This document shows positions 37,720-49,505 of a DNA stretch of 64,000 bases, piece after piece; position 1 is the first letter of the stretch, and the number at the start of each line of letters is the position of its first letter. Both the position numbers and the translations under genes were made by a program. This DNA is from Tribonema minus (Eukaryota; Sar; Xanthophyceae; Tribonematales; Tribonemataceae). The stretch spans positions 434,001-498,000 of the forward strand of contig JAFCMP010000257.1 of NCBI GenBank assembly GCA_017506865.1, written 5' to 3'. Below the pieces are notes generated by a model. It made no database searches. It saw nothing but the letters and a program-made list of their open reading frames with translations, and had not been told where the DNA came from.

Positions 37720-38125
37720 AGTATAAGATATGTACAGCAGTGTAGCACTTCAAGTTGAAGTATTCACCTAGATATTTTGTCTCTTTCGGTGAGTGACTCA
37801 GAGTGACTCTGAGTCCGACTCTGTTGTGCTACATGCGCAGTGCGTCCTCAACATCCGCCCCCGGCAGCGTGCACGTACTCTCCTTGCCCCGACGCTTATG
37901 CAACACAAGGTCTACCCTTCTCCAGGACGCCTGGCCTGCAGCCCTAGTAGGGGGTCACTTCACCAACTTGAACTTGAAAGAGTTAAAACGCCAACGGGCC
38001 GGGCTACTGTAACTTCATAAGCTGATGACTGTTCATCTGTCACACGATGCACTCGATCATCACCTGTGTCCGTTGATGACGCCCAGCACCGCTGCTTTTT
38101 GAATCGTCGGTATGCCATCACTCAC

Positions 38126-38206
38126 GACGATGCTTGCCGCGCGGGATGACGCACACCAACATAAAGTCAGCCCAAAAAGCGCAAGCAAATGCCTCATGCT
38201 CCCCAT
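38126..38206 (-). CDS. candidate first exon with signal peptide
   Basis: From an ATG at 38206 (second in-frame ATG at 38197) the exon reads MGSMRHLLALFGLTLCWC followed by ASSRAASIV, a good signal peptide with a likely cleavage site after the small residues. It ends at a strong GTGAGT donor in phase 0 at 38126. It points toward the glycoside hydrolase exons starting at 34610, which lack an N-terminus and would be expected to be secreted. It could be exon 1 of that gene, but the intermediate exon(s) that would change phase 0 to phase 2 were not identified, so it may belong to another gene. Confidence 0.35.
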
Positions 38207-40544
38207 CTTGAGGCAGGTTGCACCGGTGGCCGAGATCTTCAGCGATGCCCTGCACCCTCAGCGAATCAGCGAGTTTAGGACAGATTCTGAAATCAGAGCA
38301 TGCATCATGCATGATTGCATCCTCTTCCAGCCAGCTTCTTGCTAGCACGCAAAGCCATAAACCTTCACCACAGGCACTTGCTCGAGAGCCTGCCGCAAGA
38401 TTGCGACACGAAGAAGAACCTGCCTGCAGCGACGCGTGCCGACATGTAGCCACCCACATGCTGCCATCCAGACTCCGGGACAATTGCAATGAACGATTCG
38501 GCACATTTTCTTCACCAAACTGTTGAAGTTAACGAGTTGTAGTTGGTTCCAGACGGACGGACGACAGACGACCAAGGTATGACGTTGGTCGATGCTTTAG
38601 CAGATCGGCACTCGTTTCTGCCCCATCACTGGTTGTTTGTGCTATGGTCGCACGCATGGTCGCACAAAGCGACAGCAACCTGCGAGCAGCGAAAGCTTGG
38701 GCGGCGCCAAAAGTCACGCACTGCAGCACTTGGTGCTCAGTGGTGCACTATGTACATGAGATGTGCCCGCCTTAACAGCTGAGCACAAGAAAACCCCCTC
38801 CTGAAGGAATGGGGGGCGAGCGACCCGGAACAGACACAGCTTCTTTTATAAGGTCGCTTAAAGAGAGACCATCACCTCAATATTTTTACACCACCCAGTG
38901 GCACGCTCTCAGTGCCAAAACAACGGCTTTTCCGGCCTTAACCCTGACTAGCCCTATCCCTAAGGTGAGGGCCAGAACAACCTTCTTCAGCGAACGTAAC
39001 GGCTTGAAGTGAATTTTGAAAGTCACTAGAGACTCGAGAGCCCTCGAGAGCTCTGCAGGCCGCGAAGCGTGGCTGCAGGCTTCAAGTTGACACTGCAGTA
39101 TGGTACGTGCTAAGCGCCGCACCGCTGCATGCGGTCAGCGCCGCCTTTGCAGCAACACCTTGCGAGCTGGAAAGCCAGCGCCAAAAAAAAGCTAGCAGCT
39201 TCTTTCAAATTGGTGTTCCCGTCGGGAGCGGCAACTACTAGGAGTACTAGACTAAAAGTACTATAGTCTTAGACTACTAGCAACTAAGACCACCCCAGCG
39301 CGCTGATTGGTGAACGGTCGCAGCGACACGCACGTACACAAACCCAGCATCGCAAAAATCAGCAAGCATGGCATCACTTTTGTGCATCAGTAGTGCGGAA
39401 TCTTGCGTGCGCCATGACTTGTTAAGAAGGCTCGCCCTGAAGCCTTAGGGTCCCTCGCCTACCAAGCACAGACATCCCCGGAAGTGGCAGAGCAAGCTCC
39501 AACTTGAAAGTCAGAGGTGCTTCGGAATCCCACGTAAATATCATGCCGCATAAACCGCCGGAACTTCGATCGATCACAGTGATCACTGCTGCTGGCAGTA
39601 CACAACTGTTCTCGTTCTCGATTAATCATTCAGAGACTACAGTAGTCCTTCGTGCCACTGTGAAGAATTCATTGACCGGCTCCGACTCGGAGTCTTTTGA
39701 TCAAAGTGCCACAGTGACTGTGGGAAAGAGTCACGGTGTTGCCTGCCAGTGGATGTTTATTGGCAACAACTTACACTTGTTGAACATCATGATCACGCTC
39801 AACATAATATGATATCACAAGGTTTTTACATACTATCATGATGTTGCGGCACCGTTCACCCCCCAGCGCGCTTGACAAATGTGCAACTTGATTGAATCAA
39901 ACTCGGCGCTCATCGTTTCCGCTTCAAACAAGCGAGAGCGCTGATGCAATCAAATCCTCCGCCGTGAGATGATCTTACAGCTGCACTAGCCTACTTAGCA
40001 CTAGTAGTATGTAGGACGTGCACCATCATGATGATGGTCACGGTGCCAGCAGTTTTGCGGCAGCAAGAAGTAGTACCTAGCAGCGTGAACATGATGAAAT
40101 ACAAGATGATGTATGCCATGTATATACATACTATGTATACTACCGTTGTAGTAGTTCCGTCTCACTGACAGGCTGTACAGACCCGTCCGTCGCCCGGGCC
40201 CCAACCTTAATGAACGCCCATCATGCATGGGCATGCGTGCTTGCCAGGGCGAAATGGGCAACAACGCCCACTGGTACCCACCACGGGGCCCTTGTAAACG
40301 CCCCCTTACTAATAGGCTAGGCTAAGCATGCAACCATAATGGCAGCAGGTTAGCGCGGGGCCTCACGGAAACAGCCGGGAAAAATGTCACATGTAAGCCA
40401 AACTTCAACTCTAACGTTGTGAGTGCTTCACTACCGCAGTGACTGCAGGCGAAGGCCACACAGGCAACAACTTGAATTGAATGACTCATGATGACAGTCA
40501 CTGCTTGACAGGACTTGTAACAGTTGCAGCTGCTGCAGCCTCGA

Positions 40545-40982
40545 GGATCCGCTCCGCCCATCCGCGACGGTCACCCTGAAACCCAAAAAGCAACCGAGCA
40601 CTTATGCTATAGTGAGGTCAGTCAAGACCCTCAAACTGTTGAAGTTAGATAATAGTAGGTTGTTGGCCTCACTCAGACGCACCAGAAGAGCTCTTGGTTG
40701 TTGAAGTTGAGATGGGTGGAGCCGTGCTATTGCACGTTGAGCAGTGACATGACAGTTGAAGTTGGCATGAGGTTGAAGTTTGAATATCACCGTTGAAGTT
40801 CAATATCACATCAGGATCAATATCAACTTCAACAAGTGAGTAGTCAGCAGATGCCCCTGACATAGGGCTACAGCATGCCATAACCCAACTTCAATATCAG
40901 TTCTGCCCTGGAGACTTTACTACTGGACAAGGGCCTCGGTTGCTTCTTGGCTTTCAGGGTCGCGGATGAGCGGAGCGGATCC
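40545..40982. mobile_element. MITE copy 2 (about 438 bp), inverted relative to copy 1
   Basis: Both ends read GGATCCGCTCCGC...CATCCGCGAC with few differences over about 48 bp. The interior is the reverse complement of 36277-36708 with scattered substitutions and small indels. No ORF is present. The two copies lie about 3.8 kb apart in opposite orientation and could pair. Confidence 0.75.
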
Positions 40983-41084
40983 TCTCGCCAGCACCGCCAC
41001 CGCTGTCATCAGAGGTGTCGCCATCGCCACCTTCATGCAGCAACGTGTGAACGCTCCCAGGGGCCCATTTATAAATGGTGCCCT

Positions 41085-41222
41085 GTGCGTCCAGGTGTTG
41101 TCGATTCATGTGCCATGCATGTCACGGTGTCTCGGTACCTGTAGGACATGTGTGTGACACAACTCCGGGAGTCCGAGTCGACAAATACTAGTAAGTCACT
41201 TGTTGAACACCTGGACGCACAA
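41085..41222. repeat. foldback-type repeat with GTGCGTCCAGGTGTTG ends
   Basis: The left end TGTGCGTCCAGGTGTTGTCGA at 41085-41105 is mirrored by 'aacacctggacgcaca' at 41206-41221. The ends match the arms of the perfect palindrome at 22546-22586. A partial direct copy of the left half, including 'tcatg...catgcatg...tcggta', follows at 41337-41420. Confidence 0.55.
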
Positions 41223-41336
41223 CCCCACCCGCCCACCCTGGAGATTGTTGTGCCACCGTCACGGTGTCACAGTGCCCAAGGCGCACTTCTTTTGCGCGTG
41301 TGTTCAACACAAATGCTGGGAAGGGGGTATTACTAA

Positions 41337-41420
41337 GTGCGTCCAGGTGTTGTCGACTCATGACATGTGTCATGGCATGCATGCACACGTCGTGTTTCGG
41401 TAGTACCTGCCAGTGTACGT
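41337..41420. repeat. second partial copy of the foldback left end
   Basis: It starts GTGCGTCCAGGTGTTGTCGA and continues with a 'ctcatgacatgtg' and 'catgcatgcacac' core like that after 41105, then 'tttcggtagtacctg'. No right-hand partner end is visible close by. Confidence 0.45.
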
Positions 41421-42335
41421 ACGACACCCCTCCCGCTTGTAAAAGCCCCGGGGCCCGGCCCCTTGGAACTTCAATCGCTGAACTTCGATCGTTGAACAAG
41501 CAGTTCAGAACAGAGCAGCTGAGCCCACCCCCCGGGGCCCTAAGGCTTCAAGTTGTAGTACAGGCCCCTCAAGATCCCCTGTGTAAACTTTAATGGGCGT
41601 GCTGTGCATAGGTCCAGATCCGCACGCCCGGGGGGCGTTTGCTCTGGCAATTGCGGTACTACGGTAGGTCATGACTGCAAGTTGCTGTAGTACTCAGGCT
41701 GCAGCCAGTGGCACTGGCCCATGCGCAACAATTGAAATTGAATTTGAAGGCCTGGGCGCCCTGGTAGCACCGAGTATACTATGTACTACTAGTACTTCTA
41801 TACATAATCTATAGAAGTCACAACTTCAAGTTATTCAAGTTTCAAACTTTGAAGGTCACCGTGATCAATTCGGCGCCCTGCGGTATCGAGCCTTGCCTGC
41901 ACCTTCTGTCAGAAAGCATCAAAACTGATCAAACTTCCTTTAATGTCTATAGAGGCTCGGAGGCGCCCCTGCCAGTGAGAGTCCGACTGTCTACAAAAGT
42001 AGTAGTCTACTTGTAAGAGTGTACATAACACTTCTACAGCTCTAAAGCAGCAGCTGGGGGCGCTAATAAGCTAAATTTGAAAGCAGCGCACTGCGTGGCA
42101 CGTGCCCCCGGGCCCAGCCCCAACTTGAATCATTGATACCGTAACGCACAACGTGGCACTCCCAAATGGCACATTAAGACGAAGTACACCACCGACTGTG
42201 CGTGCACACAGTCTCACCACACCCCCATGATGGCGCATTACCAATTGGTCAATTGACTTGAATTTGTTGAACGCAGCCACTGGCATGTGCCACAGTGTAC
42301 AAGTGCCAGACTCAGTCTCCATTGCAACGGCGGTC

Positions 42336-42447
42336 GTGTGCGCCCAGGTTTTGTCGATACAACGCATCTCGGGACCTGATGCGTCAACGGTTCAACGGTT
42401 GTATCGATCGACAACACCAGGTCCTGCCAGTGGGCCCATGGGCGCAC
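42336..42447. repeat. third foldback repeat with GTGCGCCCAGG ends
   Basis: The left end GTGTGCGCCCAGGTTTTGTC leads into 'gatacaac'. It is answered by 'gttgtatcgatcgacaacac' near 42398-42417 and a final 'gggcgcac' at 42440-42447. Ends and spacing fit the same family as 41085-41222. Confidence 0.5.
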
Positions 42448-45400
42448 AAATTTTGGCACATGCCACTTTTCCTATGCCACAGCCCTTTGGGGTGCCAGGG
42501 CCCCTGCAGTGCAACATCATGATGCGCCATCATTTTGGCAGTGCGCCGTCTGACTCAACGACGCCAGTTCATTGACAAGTTGCTGCAACTGTGACAATTC
42601 CGAGAGTCACTGATAATCATTGTCAAGTTCAACTTGTGGCTGGCGGTGCTGCGACTATACATGACATTGTGTATATGGTGTACTAACTTAAAGTCTTGTA
42701 GTACTGTATGGTATGTGAGATCATGCTCTGCCACTGGGCCAAGCACTTGCAGCACCGTGACGCTGACCGTGCAGCCATTTTGCAGGGCACAGCAGCAAAA
42801 CTTGAAGCATCACCGGGCCAGCCTGAGCTTGAGGTCTCGCGTGCACCATGGCTCAGCCTGGTGCCCTAGACGATCCGCCGTCGCTTGCACGCACTCAGTC
42901 TTTAAGTTGCTGCTGCGTGCATGCCACAAACTTTAAGCTGGAGGGTCCCTGATCTCACCTCCGAGTCTGACCGCGTTGAAGTCCGTGAATGCAATGTCAC
43001 AGTAGCGGTAGACTAAGTGTGTACTGTAACAGCAGCTTGTCAATGAGCCTGCAGCAACTTGAATGTGCCAACTCACTTGCGTGTGGCTGCGGTAAGGTTT
43101 TGCTCATGCGTGACATCGCTGCATACCGTATGATACGCTGGCAGCTGTTATGGTATCACTATAGTCTTAATCATAAACTTTAAGTTACTGTTACAGTAGT
43201 AGAAGACTCTGAGGCTTTTGGAACCGATGTCATTCAATTTGGTGCCATCGATGATTGTGCGCTCACTGACAGGCACATGTAACAGTTGTCGCTGAAATGC
43301 AACCCAATACCATCGATACCATCGAATATCATCGATGCCACAGTGACTGTTGCATTTGGGCACACACGATGATCTACTACTAGTAGTATATCAGGTCTGC
43401 TCCTGGACCAGCGGTATACCAAGGCCACAGTCGCGCGTGGCACGATGACCGCCGCAGCGGCTGCTGCCAGTGCCATCCACCGCCGCGGCCGCTGTTGCCA
43501 GTGCCAGCGACTGCTGTTACCATAATCACCCATTTACTGATTCAGATCCAGCAGGCAATGCCATAACAGACTGTGGCAGGGTCACGCTGCAGCGTCACGG
43601 TAACAACATTCACGCCGTGACAACTGCACTGCGCACCCCAGCCTAGCACAGAAATCGTATGCAGTCACTGACGGTCCTGTGGAATCTGATACATCGCTCA
43701 GGACTCTTCTCGCCGACGGAGTTCAACAAGTTGCCCTCACCTTCTGTTGCTTCGAATTGAATCTTAGGCTAGCAGGCACAGGTGCTCCAATGGCAGCGGC
43801 AGCAATTGTCATGCCGCCGCCGCCGCCGCCGCTTCGAGGCTTGCACACTGTCAGCCACGTCCCCGCGCCGAGCAGCCTCAGGCTGCTCCAGGACCTCTCG
43901 CCGCCGCTGATCAAAAGTCAGAGTCCTCGCCTCGCACTCAGTCTGCACTGCCAGTAGACGACAGACTGAGTGTTGATTTCCGTCACAAAGTGACACTGTC
44001 ACATGTGTGAGTACACTACAAGAAGCGTAGTGCAGTGCTGCCAATTTGAAAGTTTCTGTTCCAACCAGGTACTACTAGTTGGTCAGGATTGGGTCAAACC
44101 TCAATATCAACGTTACGGCACTACTTAAGTAGACTTCAAGTTGAACCCGGCCTTCAAGTTGAATGCTCAGCTCCGACTCGGAGGCTCCAACTGCTATCGT
44201 AGTGTCTGCGAGCAATACCGACCGTGACACTGCCTCCGCCACCTCAATTACCACACACTGTCAGCCTGAGGGCATACATGCGGTTTCACCTTGGAATCAG
44301 CAATCATTTTCAGCAGCCGAGTGACTTCAGTAAAGCTCCGAGTCACCAATCCTGAGATTAGCAGCCTACTAGTAGTACTAGTAGTACATATAAAGTGGCA
44401 CATCCATGGAAAGTCTGCGACGCGGCATTCAATTTGACTGTCTGTGTGCCTATAGGTATACATGCATGCATTATAGTAACTTCAAGAAGTATGTAATCAT
44501 TCAAAGTTGGCAAGTGCGAAGCTCAGGCTGGTGCGGTGGCAGCGCTCGCACCTCGAAGACAGTGCACGTGAGCGACAATCGCATATGTAGTACCACGGCG
44601 TAGCCAGCTGCCATGGCGGCTGGGTGCCGCGAACCCACTTGTAGTACTGGAACATCTTAATTGCTAGTTGACAACTGCAATATCATATGACGCCGGCCAT
44701 ACCTAATTACGAGTATGCTGCAGCTATTACTAAAATATGCACAAAACGGCAGGGGGGCCAAGTGGGGTACCAGCCTGGGGATGTTGGAATAATATTTACT
44801 TTGAAGTACATACTTGTTGTCAGTCCTCGCTCAGGGCTTAAAGCAGCCCAACACTATGTTGCGGCGTTTTGTCGCAGTGCCTCAGACTGCAGCGCTCGGC
44901 AGCCTGAGGCTTGAGCTGCCAGTGCTCAACTCCCAGCACATACTATCAGTAAGCCATACACCGACAGTCACTCAATGGGGCCTGTGCACCAGCTTCATAA
45001 ACTTGAGCCGGGATCATGATGCCATTGGCTGACAAAAAAAACATCACTTTGCCCACCAGCCAGCAGTACTGCATCTGTCAGTGAATCTTGAGATTCACCA
45101 ATGCCTGTGGGCCGGACTAAACTGTCCCGCGCTGTGGCACAGTAACTGTCATTCAGCGCTTTGAGAAGCCTTAGGGACCACCACGGCGACTTGTGCTGGA
45201 AGTTTGAAGCTGCTCTGACAGAGTATAGTGTTCGCATGCCAAAAGAAGCAACAGAATGGTAATTTACATGCTCCCCGACCGTGCAGGCTTCGTCCTTGCA
45301 CGCGCAGCGTTGCTGGCTGCCTTCAGGCTTGTCCAACCTCACTCAGTCTGACATGTGCACCTCAAGTTCACAAACAGGTTTTTTTAGGTGCTGCAAATTC

Positions 45401-46518
45401 AGTGCACTTGCTGTGAGAATTTCACCTTTTCAACTAAAAAACTCGTGATTGCGGTCTCCCAGCCTTCACACGATTGTTCTTCTTATCAAAGCCATCGGCG
45501 AGTGGCACCAAGGCGATATCGCATATGCCTGCACATGGACGCCACAATGTGTTTGTCGCTCTGCAGCCTGTGCAGTCCTGAGGGCATGATGGCCTCCACA
45601 TACAACAATTTGATTTTTATGAGGAAACGTTTAGTGAGGATTGAACCACTTAATTTGTAAGGTCAAATACTGATGCACTAAAACCTAAACTCTCAACAAC
45701 TCATGAGGCGTTGATATTCCAACCATGCTAGTTGCAGCCAGTGGCCCACCCGGTGAGCGTTGCCGTCAACGTGCTTTGGCGCATGTGAGCCACATGATAA
45801 TACAAAGCGCTTTGCATGTGCTGCTGCAAGTGGTTTCAGACACAGTCACTTGTGGCACCGGTAATTACAATTGTCAAAACCCGCAAGCGTGGTTTCACTT
45901 TGAAAGCAATAGGTGCTGGACCCAGCCCGGGTGCTATATATAGTAGTATTTAGCTTGAATATTCATATGTCAATGTAAGCGGCTTCAACAATACCTGTGA
46001 CTCCTGCTCGAGGTCAAGCTTGAGCACTGCACATTGTGCTGATGCTCCAATCCGTGCACCTTCTTGTCTGCTGCGCCTCGCCTACGCCGTTGGCGGGCAT
46101 GAGTGCCTCGTACTGAGCCTGAGCCTGCACACGACGGAAATGCAAGCAACGTACACAAAAGGGCGGTAGTAGAAATGTCGGCGCGTCATACATACTTCGA
46201 AGTATACTTTAAAGTGGTTTACAGCGACAGCATGCATGATATTTCATCTGAAGCAAAGCTCACCTCAGCTGCGGTATATAAAGGTGGGTGCGGCATGACT
46301 TTTTAGCTTAAAGCTACCTTCAAGCCAAGTTGTTTCGACGTTGCATTGTATGGCGGTAAACCAAGCTCGATTCTCACACGTATAATCATGATCATGATGG
46401 TGCTCCCCCCTCAACCTTTCAGATCGTCTACCGGGCCGGCAGTCTTGCCAATGGCCAGTGCATGTGAACTTTCATCATCAACTGTTACACTCTGGACTCA
46501 CTGACAGCTGGTGCTCGG

Positions 46519-46591
46519 TTTTGACCCCCCCAATTAAACCCACGACCTTGTGCATGTGAAGCATACGCTCTGCTAACTGAGCTATCGAAGT
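46519..46591 (-). pseudogene. broken tRNA-Val(CAC) copy
   Basis: On minus the sequence follows the tRNA-Val gene at 56065-56137 from its 5' acceptor strand through D-arm, anticodon loop (TTCACAT) and variable region. It then loses similarity inside the T-arm, where the 3' T-stem and 3' acceptor strand are replaced by unrelated DNA containing a G-run. The first acceptor base and one anticodon-stem base are also changed. It cannot fold as a tRNA. Confidence 0.8.
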
Positions 46592-47155
46592 TTGCAATTT
46601 ATGCTACATGCTTTCACTGCCCTGCGGGTATGTGACTGCCAACTTTGTGCTTGATCAATTTTACATATGTGCTGATATCTGACCGCTTCTGGAAGTGCAC
46701 ACCACTGATATGCCCTTTGCTGTGCGACCTTAATTCTATTGTTTTGAAAGCAACAAAAAAGCTCTAGAGCACCAACCATTCTAATGGTGCTGTATACGTG
46801 TCACACACAGTGCCACTGGGTATATCCACCAACATAGCCTACTTGTAGGTTAGACGCTGCTGCTGTGTGTGTGTGCATCATACTAGCATCAACCCAGTGA
46901 GCTCAGCTGTAGTGGCGTTGGTATGATGCGTGATACGTGCTTAAAAGCAATTTAAAAAATCAATGAGGCAGCGCTTGTACTTGACTCATATACTGTATGG
47001 CGCGCTGCAACATGTTGCGGCAGCATGTGGAGCTGCGTGCACATGTACAGCAGTGGCAGACTTCACCATCAAAACAACCCACTGCACCTGCACTGGAGCT
47101 AGTTGAACTCACTGCACCATTGTGACATCAGTCGGACCGGCAACAAAACCTGCGC
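46521..47155 (-). repeat. left arm of a 0.6-kb inverted duplication
   Basis: Read on minus this segment matches 55520-56125 on plus with only scattered differences over roughly 600 bp, including a shared 65-codon open frame that is not otherwise gene-like. The arms are about 8.4 kb apart. The inner part is also related, more distantly, to 54150-54500, so the arms belong to a small dispersed family. Confidence 0.85.
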
Positions 47156-48295
47156 GATGACCATGGTGCAGTTGTCTCTCTGAATCGGCGGGACTCCTTC
47201 GGACGGGATCATGATCATCGATACTTCTGGGCACTCTTCCTGTTGAGACTTGCTGTGTTCACGACCTGCAGCAACTATACAATATTGCATTCCCATATTA
47301 CCACTGCCATGCTACAGTGTGTGCCACAGTGTGTGTGGCCCACTAGCAGGTCATGTTTCAACGGTTCGGTTCACGCGGCTTGTCCGCTTGCATGACTTCT
47401 TTGGCATGCATGTAGAGTTGGGTGATAACACCGCTGCGTGTTGTCTTTCACTTAATGATTCCACATTGTCAAGCAAATGCGATTTACCTTAATTAGCGTC
47501 ACATTTACTGCGCACGCAAGTGTGAGTACCTGACAGTGTTCACGCTTTACGAGTACAGCAGTTTAATGAGTACAGCAGTTTCAACAACTTTGTACGACCA
47601 CAGACATTAGCAATAATAATTTTCAAACTTTAAGCTATGTAGCTTCGAAAGATTTTAATCCCGAACAGCAGTTTCTGATCCAGCCTGAGGAGCGTGGCGC
47701 ATCATCATCTAGATGCAAAGAAATCGAGCCCACACGAATTCCTGATCATTTTTAGTCCTTCAAGGCACCACAGCTGGTGCAGATGGCGATGTCAGGCCCT
47801 CTTCACGCTGTTGGCAGAGCACATTCACTTCATGCATGCAGGACCTGGTAAAGTGTGATAGTCTAAGATGTGAAGTTGGCGGGCATGACATGATGTGAAG
47901 CTTGACAAGGTCAGCTTCTTGGCGTATATCGGCCAGCAACCGCACCGACTGACTGCACCTCACCAGCGAGCGACAGCTCCATGGGTCCGTGATGCCCAGC
48001 TGACCATGGCAGCTCCTTCAAGGAAAAGCCCTGTCTTGTGCAGTGGCGCGCCAGTCTGCAGCACATGCCTGTGTCTGATGGCCACGGCGTACGCCGCTGA
48101 GGCGGTGAAGATGGCATGCGTGATTGAACATCCCTAAAGTCGCTGTGGACCCCACTGGTGCGGCGTACTGGCAGGTGAGCAGCTGTACGCTTTTGCGCCC
48201 GATATTTTCCGCATCGACGTCACACCCCCACTGGGCCAGCGGCAATTCTGGTTTAAACAATTGCCAGTGATTACATCAGACGCCACAAGCAGGTA

Positions 48296-48395
48296 TTAAC
48301 CCACCAATTGCCGACGACGCGCCGACGTGATCAGGAGGCGCACAGTTAACCCACCAACTGCCGACGAGGCGCCGACGTGATCAGGAGGCGCACAG
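48296..48395. repeat. tandem duplication of a 50-bp unit
   Basis: Two adjacent 50-bp units beginning 'ttaacccacca' and ending 'aggaggcgcacag' differ at only a few positions. They lie between protein-like patches. Fifty is not a multiple of three, so the repeat is unlikely to be coding. Confidence 0.85.
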
Positions 48396-49106
48396 GCAGG
48401 ATCCACATATTCACGTCGATCATTGAACGTAGCGTAGGGGGCCAGTGGAGCTGCCTGCTTCATCCTGTAGTACATATCACATGGCTGTCGCTGCCGCCGT
48501 TGCCGTTCATGGTGCTCGATGCAGCGCTCCATGCCCTGCCACATTCAATCAGGTACGTCCACCGGGTGTTGCACATGATCAGTATCTCTGCTGTCATGAT
48601 TGATTACCGGAGGTTAACCAATTGCAGACCTATTGACTTTTGTTTCATGCAATCACAAGCCCGATGAGTACCATCTGGGAGTCACTGCACCACCACAAGT
48701 GTCGGACTGATGGTTGCTTCAACTTCACATATATGCTACTCAACGTGCTACACACATACTTGACGGTCAGCTTGGGCTGGCGCAAAGTCGGAATTTGCAA
48801 CTTGATCATTACAACCTGTGTATAATGAAAACATTAAGTCACTTATTGGGAAGCTTCAGCTTCCTGCAGTTTTGATAGATGCCTTGCTGACATTACAGCT
48901 GTGGGCATCATGACTGGGGAGGCGAACAGCCATTAAAGTTAAACTTTCAATTACCTACTGCTCAGTCTTCTGGCGCTGCGGCAGCCGCTGATAGCACCTC
49001 AATCATGGAATGATCGTTTGATAGATGATCAGCACAACCATATTACGTGAGTAGCACTGGAGAGAAAGCTATAGTGCCATATGTTGCCTGACAGGCCAGA
49101 GTGCAC

Positions 49107-49199
49107 GTATTGATTGTCAGCATGTGCATGCTTTGCGTCCAGCAAGATAACCAGGTTGTAGCCCGCCGCCGCAATGCAGGCCATGAGCGCAATGCACTC
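49107..49199 (-). CDS. possible single exon of an unidentified gene
   Basis: After a good acceptor (ggtgcag|gag) the minus strand reads ECIALMACIAAAGYNLVILL and then DAKHAHAD, a hydrophobic protein-like stretch. A possible donor (caatac|gtgcac) lies near 49107. I recognise no family and could not link it to neighbours. The family-B insertion begins about 300 bp upstream and may separate it from its 5' exons. Confidence 0.25.
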
Positions 49200-49505
49200 C
49201 TGCACCCATACTAATGTCAGGAACAGTGGCCGTCAGCTTCAAATGCCTCAAAACTACCTTTAAAAAGCAGCAGCTTCAGATGCGCCCCCCAATCGGGACT
49301 TCAATGGAGCTGCTGTGCTGCAAAGTGGCGTGGCATCCCAGGCTCGTTGTACGGCAGTGCATCAAGGCCAGGCTTTTCCATCACGTCACTGCAGCCTCAT
49401 GTCCACAAGTCCTCACTGGAATGCCTGCAAACCTAGCAGCAACTTGAACAACAAGGCCACTTTAGCTCTTCGTGTACACAGAATCAGATGTGTCATCTGA
49501 TGTAC

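Larger units (their letters stand above)
38207..46518. other. repeat-rich stretch without a supported gene
   Basis: Apart from the MITE at 40545-40982 and the foldback repeats at 41085-41222, 41337-41420 and 42336-42447, I see no supportable gene. Protein-like patches occur on minus near 43914-43790 (a Gly-run and an Ala-rich segment) and 43530-43430. They are short, low-complexity and have no recognisable domain. Many short palindromes and 'actagtagtac' words occur throughout. Confidence 0.35.
47156..49469. other. mostly gene-free, one exon-like patch
   Basis: No complete gene is supported. A minus exon-like patch lies at 49199-49107 and a 50-bp tandem duplication at 48296-48395. Protein-like but unassignable frames occur on both strands around 47900-48560, where plus and minus readings are equally plausible. 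Confidence 0.3.

Noticed and set aside
38809..39122. Open frames on both strands around a 'taaccctgactagccctatccctaag' stretch
   Set aside because: No family resemblance and no consistent splice signals.
43430..43914. Protein-like minus-strand patches with Gly-run and Ala-rich segments
   Set aside because: Short, low-complexity and not joinable into an exon chain with confidence.
45610..45690. Possible degraded organellar tRNA on minus (gttcaatcc T-arm-like, paired GTTTAG/CTAAAC ends)
   Set aside because: The T-stem needs an inserted base and the anticodon loop has the wrong length, so no acceptable cloverleaf forms. It may be a fossil, but I cannot support it.
46582..46779. 65-codon open frame also present at 55877-56074
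   Set aside because: Its conservation is explained by recent inverted duplication, not selection. There is no domain.
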